Source of the DNA: Cymodocea nodosa
Lineage: Eukaryota > Streptophyta > Magnoliopsida > Alismatales > Cymodoceaceae
Assembly (NCBI GenBank): GCA_036874045.1
Contig: CM072343.1
Span: 15,148,001 to 15,212,000, forward strand
Length of the DNA stretch: 64,000 nucleotides
Reading direction: 5' to 3'
The notes below the pieces were generated by a model that was not told where the DNA came from, searched no databases, and saw only the letters and a list, made by a program, of their open reading frames with translations. Positions 48,656-58,859 of the stretch are shown here, one piece after another (the stretch's first letter is position 1; the number at the start of each line of letters is the position of its first letter). Position numbers and translations under genes: made by a program.

Positions 48656-50489
48656 TGTTTTCCTAGCACTACACTAGAAAAACTTGGATTTGTTACTTCT
48701 ATTTTTACTTAGTTAATTTATCTTTATGCCTATTCTTTCTTTTATAAGTAAACAAACAATCTTTAATACAATTTAGATATTAATTCCAATTTGTACTTTA
48801 ACTGCAAGTGCACAGTGTCTATTGTATCAGTGTGCAAGTACAGGTCGATCCCATAAGGAATTGCTGACGAATTTAAGAAATGTTTGATTGTGAACAATTC
48901 AAATTTATATTCAATAAGCACTGTAACTCAACGGACTAAGTTCGTTGAGTTATGGATAACTCAACGGACTATCCTCGTGGACTTAAGTTAACTCCACGAG
49001 CCTGTCTCTTCTTTATAATACTGTTAATTACAGAGGAATTCGACCAACCATTGGGCGATTCCACAGATTGTAAATAACATTAATTAAGCTTTTTAATGCT
49101 AGTTAACATTAGATTTATCATTATGCAATACTAACATTCAGATGATTCAAGCAGTAACCATTAAAATCTTTAAGTTGTTTTGTACGAACCAATTTTAGTA
49201 AACTGTAAAATTAAAACTAACATAAAACAATCATAAAACTGATACAGATAACATTAATCACGATACAACACCAACAATACAACACTCAAATACAACATAC
49301 AAACAAAGATAAATTGTTTTTGGTATTTTTGTTTTGATGTGATGGGCGAAAGGTGAAATGTAAAGTAATTTCACTTGATAGTAAATACTTCCAACACTAC
49401 TTGCAACGCGATTACACCATTGAAAATTGAACCACTTACAATTTTGTCTCCTCTCCCTATAGAATCGCGAGTCTAGAATTGCAAGATGATCTCCTCTTCA
49501 GCATACAGGCATCAACCTGAAGCCAAGGCTAAAAGCTTTACGATCTCTTGAAATATGAGTCGACGCTTGGTGAAAATGTCTTCCCTTCCCATGATGCAAT
49601 CACTCCTCACAGTGGTTGTCAAGCACTGTGTTTGGCTCGGAATCGACCCGACATCAGGCAAGTATCCTCACAGACCTCCGATGATTGGTGATTATGGTGG
49701 TGATACGATGGTTGGTGTGATACTTCGGAGAATCGCCGATATTGTTTGCAGAAAGCTCGGTGCTCCTCCTCTGTATACACTGGCCATCCATCAATCGCAT
49801 CCTTTCTTTTTTTTCTTCTTTTCTTTTATATTTCTTCAGTGGTAACTTCTTCTACTTGAATGGTTGGTTGAATTTCCTTCCTTCAGATCAACGGCGATGA
49901 TTTCTTTCTCCCTACGCGATTGAATTCCTGCGTGATACATGCAAACGTAGTTTTTCCTTCCAACTGTCTGTTCCTGCAACCGCTACAGTGGCATATTAGA
50001 AAATATATAGTCCGTGGAGTTACAGATAACTCAACGGACTTCCTTCGTTGATTTAACTATAAAACACGTGCAAAAATAACAACTTAAGTTTATAACGCTA
50101 ACCTAACGCGTTGCCTTAGTGTATTTTCATGTAACTCAACACGTGCAGTTATACTAACTTAACGAGTTATAATGTAAGTAAATCTACCAGCTCTTAACAC
50201 ATGTCAGTAGCAGTTTAAACATAAAATAACATTCCGGAGAGTTACAGGTATAACTATTTGATGCTCAGATGCATTTTCGGATACTTAAGAATTTCACAGC
50301 CTGCAATTTACCAACAGTTCATAAATGTACTAAATTAACATTAATTTCCCAAAATTAAGCAGATTCTTCAATTAAAGCATATAATAGTGCAATTATAACA
50401 TAATGGCTTAATTCTCATATGATAAGCTAAATATTATGCAATTAACCATCATTTAACCGTTAATAATATGCACTTTTTCATTCTGAACA
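48656..50489 (-). repeat. 3' LTR of the right Athila-like copy
   Basis: In element sense it starts TGTTCAGAATGAAAAAGTGC after the polypurine tract and ends TGCTAGGAAAACA, so it has TG...CA ends; 1834 bp. TATA box AAATATAAAAG (minus) at 49823-49833. Palindromic GTTGAGTTA modules at 48921-49005 and 50010-50060. The U3 tandem array of the left LTR is much shorter here. Confidence 0.9.
49823..49833 (-). promoter_or_regulatory. TATA box of the right 3' LTR
   Basis: AAATATAAAAG on minus, at the same relative position as 10672-10680 in the left LTR. Confidence 0.7.
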
Positions 50490-50503
50490 CTTCCCCCATA
50501 CCT
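50490..50503 (-). promoter_or_regulatory. Polypurine tract (right copy)
   Basis: Minus strand AGGTATGGGGGAAG abuts the LTR start. Same core as 8965-8977. Confidence 0.85.
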
Positions 50504-52261
50504 AAATTTTGCTAGTCCCTTAGCAAACTAAGATTTAATTAATTGGTCTTTCAAAAAGTGCTAGAATTAATTCTCCCCCTTTTATTTTTTTTTCTTCTGT
50601 TTAGCATAAACATATATTCTGTATGTTTCAGTAATCAACCTGCAAAGATATTTAGAATATATGTAAATTACATACAAAGTATATCATCTTCATATAGGTG
50701 TTAATTATATTATCGTTTATTCTTCTTTTCATCATCTGTAATCTTGAATTTTCCAATAAGTTTTTCTAGAAGAAATTTCAACAACATACAAATTAAAGTA
50801 CAATCCAATTCAATCTGATTAAGACAAGTAGAATAAAGAATTGTATTTCCATTAAACAACTTCAAAAGTCAATTCCAGATTCATATTTCAACAATTCTAG
50901 ATAACAGAAAATATACTCGATTCATAAGATATCTGTATTTCACAAAACACTTGTATCTTTTCAGAACAGTATATGTTTTTTTTTTTTCTTTTTTTTTCTT
51001 TTTTTGTGTACTTTAAAAGTTAATTTGACAAGTTTGAATCATGCAAGAGCTTTCTAATGTACCCATGTAACGAGCTTTCAGTCAACAATCCCAGATCTGA
51101 TCAAGATCTTAGGTTGCCAGATTTTCAGAGTCCTTTTTCAGGTCAACAATCCTTACATACCTATCTGCTCAAGTACAAAAGGCTCGTGATCAAACAAGTC
51201 AATAAACTCTCAAGGTTTTTTTTTCTAAAAATAAATGCACACACAAAACAAAGCATTAATCACATACTGTATATGCACGTATTTCATTAATACAGATGCA
51301 GTAAAACACCAATCTCATATAATCCTACTTCTATCATTTACTAAAGATATAAATCCATAACAATAAGTTCATACTTTATCTGTAGTTTAATAAGATCTAC
51401 ATATAAATCATTCTACAAGTTCAATCAGTCAAAGTAAATGTATCTTTCATCATATGTGTTTCATTTAATCTAGAATTCACATCTCAGCTCCTTCAGGACT
51501 TTAGATAATTTTCTGATTAAGCATTAAATATTCTGATTTCATTTTAAAATTGTGAAACTGCTAAACTCATGAAATTTAGAAAAATCATAAGATACTATAT
51601 CTAGATTTACATAAATAATAAATTCTATAGCATCTTCTATAGCCTTCTAAATATAACATTCAAGCAGTTTATAAAAATTTTACAGTCTCAATTATCGAAT
51701 AGTTACAGCAAGTTCATAAAAATTTTCAATTTCCTTAAAACTTTGCAATACCATTTTAATTCATTTAATTAATAAACTTACATGGCTGTTACTTTAATTA
51801 CCTCCCCCCCATACCTACATTTTGTAATGTCCTCAATGTAAAAGATTTGACAATAAGTACAATAATTGTAGCAGACATGAATAAAGTTTTATTTGATTTA
51901 AAATTCAGGATAAGTAATTGGTTACATACCTTGTTTCGTTTGTATCTCTTTCTGCATATTTAGATTTTTGATTCTGAAAAACTTTTCATTCCCAGATAAA
52001 CACAGAATATAAAACAAAATAACATTTAACAGGTATTAATAAATCATTGTCTTGTGTGGAACCCAGGCTTCTATGCCTTTGGTGGCTCACAAGCAAGCCA
52101 GTTGGTTTCCCAGAACAGATACCAACAAACTCGATTGATATTTTGTTTTGTTTGTTTTTTTTTTTTTATAAAATGAACATGAAAAACTTCAAAATTCCTT
52201 TTTTTTTTCTTTTTTAAAAATAAATGCAGAATACACAACATTAAACACACAAAATCATAGC
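50504..52261 (-). other. 3' noncoding region of the right copy
   Basis: No gene. It corresponds to 7119-8964 of the left copy, including the internal purine tract (51801-51815, CCTCCCCCCCATACC on plus) and the conserved GGTTTCCCAGAACAGATACC stretch near 52110. Poly-T and poly-A runs at 50975-51005 and 52150-52220. Confidence 0.6.
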
Positions 52262-53401
52262 TTAAGAACATGATTGAAAAGTAGAAACAAATGGAATAAA
52301 TGTATCAGTCCAAGCAAACTTTTTAGGCATAGTTCTTCTTGCTATTAATTCTGTTTTAATGCAGTTCTTGGTCCTTTTTAATTTGTAAACATGCAATATA
52401 TTATAAATTCCAAATACAAGTGTATTACCATTAATGATATGTAATGCAGAAAGGGATCCTTTCTGGTTCCAAGGTAATGTAGCAGTTTCTATTTCTACAT
52501 CTATTTCAATATACTCCTCTTCCCACTTTCATTCATTCATGTCTTCCATAATCCATATTTGAAATTTCATCAGTTCATCCTACCATCTTATCAGACATAA
52601 AGTAGGATCATCTTCTTCATTATACCACATTCCTATTTGAATTTTATTAAATTTTTCAGATGGTGGTTTAGCTATTTCACTCGGTACAGGTAAAATTTCT
52701 ATATAATCATCATAACTGTCTATGCTCACTATGTATAAATTAGATCTATATGCTATTGATATCTCCGTGACTAAATAAATATAACCATCAAGTATGACAT
52801 GTGTTTGGTTAATTAATGATTTTTGTCCTAGATATATTATAATGTTTTCATTCCAAGATCTGTTTAGAAAATTATACACACTTAAGCGTAAATCTTCACC
52901 CCAATTTCCTGTAGGTCTCCAATAATATAATTTTTCAGGAATTGCATAATTTTTATCAGAAAATATTAAAGTTGACCCACAATTTTCAATTGGTGCTTCA
53001 AATATATTAGGTCTTCCTATATTACATTCTTCTCCTGTTATAAGATTTCTTATCAAAATCTCAAGTAATGATAAACTTGCATACCTTGGTCTCGTCTTGT
53101 ATATGATTAATCCTTCATCTATCCCCATAATATGACTCATTCCTTCTAATGCATTGGGTGGAATTCCAGTAGTTTCTTCCATAGCCAGATATTCATGGGT
53201 ATTTGAACTACGATTAAATGACCTCCATATGAATTCATCTCTAATCTTAGTCATTTTTGCAGCTTGTAGTCCCTGAAAATATATTTCTTCAATACAGTCT
53301 TTAATTTCCTTTGATACACAACACATCCTAGATAGATCTTTAGCTGACAAGTTACTTAGTATTTCCCTTTGTGCATCCAACGGTAATTGCATTAATTCCA
53401 T
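52262..53401 (-). CDS. F-box protein ORF carried by the retrotransposon, right copy (two stops near C-terminus)
   Basis: The open part is 53401-52580 (273 codons). Residues 4-45 form an F-box: LPLDAQREILSNLSAKDLSR, then VSKEIKDCI. The body is collinear with the left copy (5986-7118): GIPPNALEGMSHIMGIDEGL, RNLITGEECNIGRPN, KLYYWRPTGNWGEDLRLSVY, LDGYIYLVTEIS. A TAG at the position where the left copy has Gln, and a TGA where it has Trp, interrupt the last ~105 codons, which end FQSCS at 52262-52264. No signal peptide or membrane segment. It begins about 190 bp after gag, separated by a palindromic module, so it is probably a separate cistron. By family it would bind SKP1 and direct substrates to ubiquitination. 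The target is unknown. Confidence 0.8.
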
Positions 53402-53464
53402 TTGTCGATTCTGTAAAATAAAAACAAAAATTTAACAGAAACAAAAATTAACATAACTACTGCA

Positions 53465-53535
53465 CACTCCCTTGGAGTTAAGGAATAACTCAACAGACTA
53501 AGTTCGTTGAGTTAAAAATTAACTCTACGATACTA
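53465..53535. repeat. Palindromic GTTGAGTTA module between gag and F-box ORF (right copy)
   Basis: On plus: GGAATAACTCAACAGACTAA then GTTCGTTGAGTTAAAAATTA then ACTCTACG. Same place as 5860-5930 in the left copy. Confidence 0.75.
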
Positions 53536-53589
53536 TTAACTTAAAATAAAAATAAAAACATATATACATATAGATAGTTGCTTCAGATA

Positions 53590-54940
53590 TGCTGCTTCAT
53601 TCAGCTGCCCTCCTAGAAGAGGTATCAATTTCATTAACCGTTCTATTGACAAGATTAGGTATAGCTTGTATTGGCAATCCTCCAGTAGGTCTAACTTCCA
53701 TTGGTTCCTTCTGTCTAAGTGGTATATTTCTATTCTGATTTTGATTTACAGCATTTCAAAATATAAATTATAGACGATTGTTTACTTGTTGGATTATCTT
53801 TTCTAATTTCTCTATTCTAGCTCCTTGTTCAATTAATACTTCATAACTTATGTTCTTCTCATTTATATTTTCTCCTCCTTGGAAATTGTTGTTTCTCCAA
53901 GATAAATTCGGGTGATTTCTCCAATTAGGATTATAAGAATTTCCCAAGTTATCTCTTTGGTTTCTAGCATAAATAATATCTAAGTCATTTATGTTTGTAT
54001 TCTTTTCTGCTAGCTTTTGATTTAATGATAACTCTTCTATTTTCTTTGTTAATTCATTTAATTTCACCTCAAGCATAGTATTGGAATCTATTTCATGCAT
54101 TCCTCTTGGCAATAATCTTTTATCTGCAATAGCTTCAGTCGAATTTTCCCACTATGCAGTTCTTTTTGCAAAATTTTCTAAATATGCCCATGCTTCTTCA
54201 TTACATAATTTTAAAAATTCATTTTGACAAGTAGATTCTAATAAAGATTTCGTTGAAACATCGATGCCTTCATAAATTATGCCTATTAATTGTACTTTAC
54301 TCATTGCATGATGTGGACATTGAGTCAGTAAATCTTTAAATCTTTCAAAATATTTCCAGAATGATTCACCCTATTTTTGGCTACACATTAATATTTCTTT
54401 CTTCTTTTTAATCGTTTGATGTGTTGGATAGTATTTTTCCAGAAAAACAGAGCAAAATTCAGTCTATGTAGAAATTGAATCAGGCAATAGAGTATATAAC
54501 CATCTCTTAGCTGTATCTTTTAAAGCAAAAGGGATATATCTAAGTTTAATAGCATCTATACTCATGTTCGGCATTCTCATCATTTGACAAACTTCGTTAA
54601 ATTCTCTAAGGAAATAATAGGCATCCTCTCTTTCTAATCCATGAAAATGTGGCAATTGACTAATATAATTAGATTTCAGTTCAAACCTATCTCCGTCAAA
54701 GTTTGGCAATCAAATACATGAAGGTTCATTAATTAATTCAGGATACAGAATCTCTCCTAATGGTTTTTCTACTGGAGCAGTCATCTCTATGTTCTCTTTT
54801 AAAGAAAGGTTAGCTACACCCCAAAGAATTTCGTTAAAGTTCAGTTCAGAAAATTTTTCAGTACTCCTCTGCAATGAAAATTCCTGGATAGGAGTTCTTA
54901 CTAATTGCTTAGTGCTTAGAGAATGAGTCCATGTGCTCAT
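53590..54940 (-). pseudogene. gag: gag capsid domain (Athila type), right copy, downstream of ORF3
   Basis: Pieces at 54940-54710, 54709-54464 and 54112-53768, with remains between and to about 53590. Capsid signature: FELKSNYISQLPHFHGLERE, then DAYYFLREFNEVCQMMRMPN, then FALKDTAKRWLYTLLPDS. The basic segment is YNPNWRNHPNLSWRNN, followed by a predicted coiled coil (IEKLEKIIQQVNNRL). Stops: one before MPNFDG (TGA), TAG at a Trp position after SIST, TAG after SQK, and TAG at 54152-54154 shared with the left copy. In known Athila elements gag lies between the primer site and protease. Here it is at the other end of the element, and no capsid domain is found near the primer site. Confidence 0.85.
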
Positions 54941-55214
54941 AAATAAATAACAGAAGATTAATTACATACCAATCTGAAGCTTTCCATTCTATAAATATTT
55001 GTTGTCGGATGAAGGTTGAATCAGCTGCTTCTCCTTCCAGTTCCTCCAATGCTTTCTCCTTTCTCTTAAAAGTGCTGGTAACTCGTAAATAACATTCTGT
55101 TTCATATATATACTGCGCATCCATAAAGTGAATAAATCTCGTTGCAAGAACGTGTCTTGCAATGTGCATCGTGGTTCCTATTTTAATGGGTACGTGTACC
55201 ACTATTAATTTCAA
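54909..55214 (-). CDS. Small ORF of 101 codons before gag, unknown
   Basis: Starts at 55214, ends overlapping the first gag frame. It is mostly charged in the middle (FKRKEKALEELEGEAA). It aligns with the left copy on both sides of the solo LTR (2140-2177 and 4231-4431), so it was present in the common ancestor. No known domain. It may be a gag leader, or contain a splice donor (TTGGTATGTAA). Confidence 0.35.
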   Translation of the reverse strand: MKLIVVHVPIKIGTTMHIARHVLATRFIHFMDAQYIYETECYLRVTSTFKRKEKALEELEGEAADSTFIRQQIFIEWKASDWYVINLLLFIYEHMDSFSKH

Positions 55215-55267
55215 ATTTTGGTAACCGCTAAACCGACGAAGTTTCGTTTGTGGTTAAAAGAATATTC

Positions 55268-55465
55268 GTTCTGCTTAATCCACGAACTAACCTCATTGAG
55301 TTACAGATTACTCAACAGAACACAGTCGGTTACTGTTGCTAACTCCACGGACTAACTTCGTTGAGTTACAGATAACTCAATAGAGTGACCTTATATTATA
55401 TTACTGACCTCGTGGAGTTACGGTTAACTCAACGGAATTACTTCGTTGAGTTAACACTTGGCAAC
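55268..55465. repeat. Palindromic GTTGAGTTA modules between ORF3 and gag (right copy)
   Basis: Three or four units: CATTGAGTTACAGATTACTC, TTCGTTGAGTTACAGATAAC, TCGTGGAGTTACGGTTAACT. The longest array of this type within the internal region. Confidence 0.8.
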
Positions 55466-55886
55466 TTCTAAGTTTCACTCTCGTAAGTTTTCTATTCTGT
55501 TTTTTTCTTCTTTTTTTCTTTGTTTTTCATTCTGCTAACTGTAATAAAGTTAAATCTATGTCATTAATGCCTCATTTTGATTAAAATACGTTTAAATCTA
55601 AACATTATATAAAGATTTAAATTGCAGGTCATTTTATGTTATGTAGAATTTACATTTTACCTTATAACATGCAGAAATTTTTAAGCAGTTATCCTGTCAT
55701 TCAGCAAATTGTAAATCTGTTACATATTCATAAAGTTCCACAAATTACATAATATTCAATAAATTCCATTCATTTCACATTCAAATACGTATGAAAATTG
55801 CATCTGAAAAATTATATTCATTAATATGAATCAATTACATTACAAGTACATTATAAAATTTTACACAAGTAGACAAACAATACAAT

Positions 55887-58132
55887 TTAATCTCTATGCC
55901 TAAGTTCATCTACTTCCTTCTGGAGTTTTTCTAATTGCTACTCTAATTGATTTATCCTCTCTACTGCTCTTGCAATTTCTCCAGAAGGTACAACTAATTC
56001 TGCAACTACAAAATTTATGTATTCTTTCACTGAAATGGTTCTAGATCTTATCCTTTTTGATGTCCATTTAGTGAAATCAATACTATCCACCATCAGCAGT
56101 GGAATCAAATCTCCATAAGTAATTTCTTCTTCACTGTTTTCAGCTTGGAGATAAAAACTGCAGACCAATTTATTTGGATCTTATTTACAACTGCATACGT
56201 GACCCATTTGACAAATTGACTTAATTCTATGTCATGGCCTTGTCGTTGATAGACATTCTTAATCAGAATGTTAGCTACCATGTGTGTTTTACCATTTAAA
56301 TGCTTCAATTTGTTTAATAATGGCACACTAGGATTGATAGCTAAACAATCCTTAATTTGCTGCTCAGTCCATTCAACTACAGTTGTATCTTCCAAAATTT
56401 TTGTTCCTTCATTCTTTAAACCAAATATGTTGTGGAGAAGCTCTGGTGTTATCTGTACATCAGCTTCCTCCACGTTTAAAAGTAATCCTCCTTCTCCTTC
56501 TCTTGAATTTGCATAGAAACAGGGCACTAAATTCTCATATACTGCATGCCCTCTTTCTTGAGATATAAATTGCAGTAGACCTTGGAATTCAAATAGATCT
56601 TTGATTTCTTGCATTCCATCCCAATTTATTGGTCTACTGTAAATAATATCGTAACCCCTTATTTCTTGGTATTTGGTATAAGCTTTCTGACTACAAAAAT
56701 GTACTTCATTCAAAATTGTTGTTTCAGTCGGGTCAGGAAGGTAACTTTGTTGCTCCAGAGGGGTTTGCTCTTGCTCTTCCTCTAGCATAGGCTGCATTTG
56801 GACATTCTCTTCAAATTCCTGAATTTTTGCTTTTGCTTCTGTCTATGGTGGTGAGCTGGCAGAACTTTCCACTCTATCTTGAATTTTTCCATAATTTGCT
56901 GAAGAGTTTCTTGCTCTTTAGTGGAATCTGTGAAATTATTTTTTGTCCAAATGGCTTCTTTTAGCCTCTTCATTTTCTACTCTTTCTTCTTCCTCCTGAC
57001 TACCAATCTGTTCTGTTACTGTTCTTTCTGATTCTGTAACAGATTGGGATGGAGTCATGGGCAATTCAGTTTCTACCCTTATTTCTGTTTCTTCTTGTAC
57101 AGACTGCAAATTAATTTCAACCTGATTTTTTTCTTTTCTTTGCTCCTCCTGCTCCTCAAATTCGAATAGCAGGTTAATAAAAATCTGCTCCACAGGCCCT
57201 GTAAAAATTGGTACTTCAGATTTAATTTCTTCATAATCAGGCACTTTTTCTTTTTCTTTCTTTTTTCTGATTAGTTGTGCCTATTCTTCCTCTTCATCTT
57301 TTGAAATTAAATCTACAAAAATAGGCTCTGCAGGCTTTCGAACCACAGGTACTGGCTCTTCTTGTTTAATTCTTCCAATAATTGCTGGTCTCGAAGGACC
57401 AACTTTAGCTTCTTTTGCAGCATATCTAACAGCAATTCTGGCAGTAGCTTCTTGATGTTGTTCCACTTTAATTTTATATTGGGCTTTCAACTTTTCTGCA
57501 GCCCTCTTTTTGTACAGGGCATCAAACACCAGGTGTGCTTTAGCCACTACCAAATCTTCTGATTTTCCTTGGTTTTTTCCAACTTCAACCAGTTCTACAA
57601 ATTCTCTTATTTCTTCTTCAGTCGAAGGCCCCATCATTTTTGCTCGTGCCAATGGCTTAAATAGTGGAACTGAAGGTCCAGACTGCTGCTCCTCAGGAAC
57701 AGGTCTTTCAGTAGTTGGTTCCTCCCGTTATTCAGTTGCCTCTTCATTTGCTTTCCTTTCTTGCTCCCAGATCACCCGTTTAGCTTGTCTACAGATTCGT
57801 CTTTTGAACTAGAGTCGGGACTTACGCTGGATTAATTCTAGGGCAACTTCATTACTTGACCTTATGTGTCTTTCCTTGCTTACAGCTATTTCTGTTGCTA
57901 TTCTGATTCGTGTTTTCATTATTTAAGGTATTTGTATATCCATATCTACTAAATTTCTTCTAAACTTGAAAAGTTCTAATTCTACCTTCTGTAGCTCTTT
58001 CTCTCTTGTCGTATTTCTGATCTTCTGCCGCATGTGCCACTCTTCTGATTCCTTCAGAAATTCTGATGTATCAACAACATCTTCCCAAAATTTAGGCGTC
58101 ATCTTCCTCATCATGGAGTTACACAACAGCAC
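55887..58132 (-). pseudogene. ORF3 (env-position, plant transposon protein domain), right copy
   Basis: Starts at 58132 with a 69-codon piece (MTPKFWEDVVDTSEFLKESE), then Glu/Lys/Gln-rich coiled-coil-like pieces (57652-57281, 57244-56936, 56973-56782), then the globular domain in 56797-56105 (230 codons). That domain has FYANSREGEGGLLLNVEEAD, LLHNIFGLK, AINPSVPLLNKLKHLNGKTH and FVKWVTYAVVNKIQINW. A frameshift near 56120 leads into 56168-55938, and the end is at 55887. The domain resembles the putative plant transposon protein domain common downstream of integrase in Athila. No obvious signal peptide or C-terminal anchor, so an envelope role is not supported here. Stops and frameshifts make it a pseudogene. 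Confidence 0.75.
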
Positions 58133-58289
58133 AAAATCGCTCTAATTTCTACTGTTCTAGATTCTAAATGATTTGTCGGATAATGCCCCCAAAACCCTAG
58201 GTTTTAGTTTAAATAAGCACTAAGTTTAGGCGTGTAATCAGGTCATTTCCCGAACCAACTATTACTATTTTATCCGCGGTCCTAGCTAT

Positions 58290-58400
58290 AGTACTCCGTT
58301 GTGTTACAGGTAACTCAACAGAATAAGCTCGTTGACTAACTCAAGACTTAACAGAGTATGCTCGTTGAGTTAAGCGTAACTCAATGGGCTCCCTGTACAA
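58290..58400. repeat. Palindromic GTTGAGTTA module between integrase and ORF3
   Basis: On plus: TACAGGTAACTCAACAGAAT, GCTCGTTGAGTTAAGCGTAA, CTCAATGGG. Placed at the pol/ORF3 boundary. Confidence 0.75.
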
Positions 58401-58439
58401 GCAATTATAATAAAAAAGTATTACAGAGAATAGTTTTTC

Positions 58440-58780
58440 TGTTTTTTTACAGGTTTAACCAATACTATGCTTCAGTCAGACCTAGATATTTTTTATTTTT
58501 TTATTTTTCTTTTTGTTGAACCGATACTATGTTTCGGTAAAACCAATATTTTTTAATGAAAATTAATATACAATTTTTTTCCGGTTTAACCGATACTATG
58601 CTTCGGTCAGACCAAAATATTTTTTATTTTTTTACTTTTCTTTCGGTTGAACCAATACTATGTTTCGGTAAAACCAAATTTTTTTAATGTTCCAGTCATA
58701 CCGATGCTACGCTTCGGTCAGACCTAAATATTTTTTAATTTTCTGGTCATATCGATGGATCCAGTCGGTTGAACCGCAAC
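58440..58780. repeat. Five tandem ~60-bp units with AACCGATACTATGCTTCGGT core
   Basis: Cores lie near 58458, 58516, 58579, 58646 and 58697, separated by AT-rich spacers (ATTTTTTATTTTTTTA). The flanks GGTTTAACCG and CGGTCAGACC form an imperfect palindrome around each core. A related pair lies outside the element at 45405-45535. Confidence 0.8.
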
Positions 58781-58859
58781 TACTTTTATGTTATATATAT
58801 ATTTTTAATGTTTTTATATATATATATATATATATAAACATAAAAACTGATTTCTTACC

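Noticed and set aside
55887-58132. ORF3 as a retroviral envelope gene
   Set aside because: Only the position is env-like. No signal peptide, sequon-rich ectodomain or transmembrane anchor is visible, and the domain resembles the putative plant transposon protein family.
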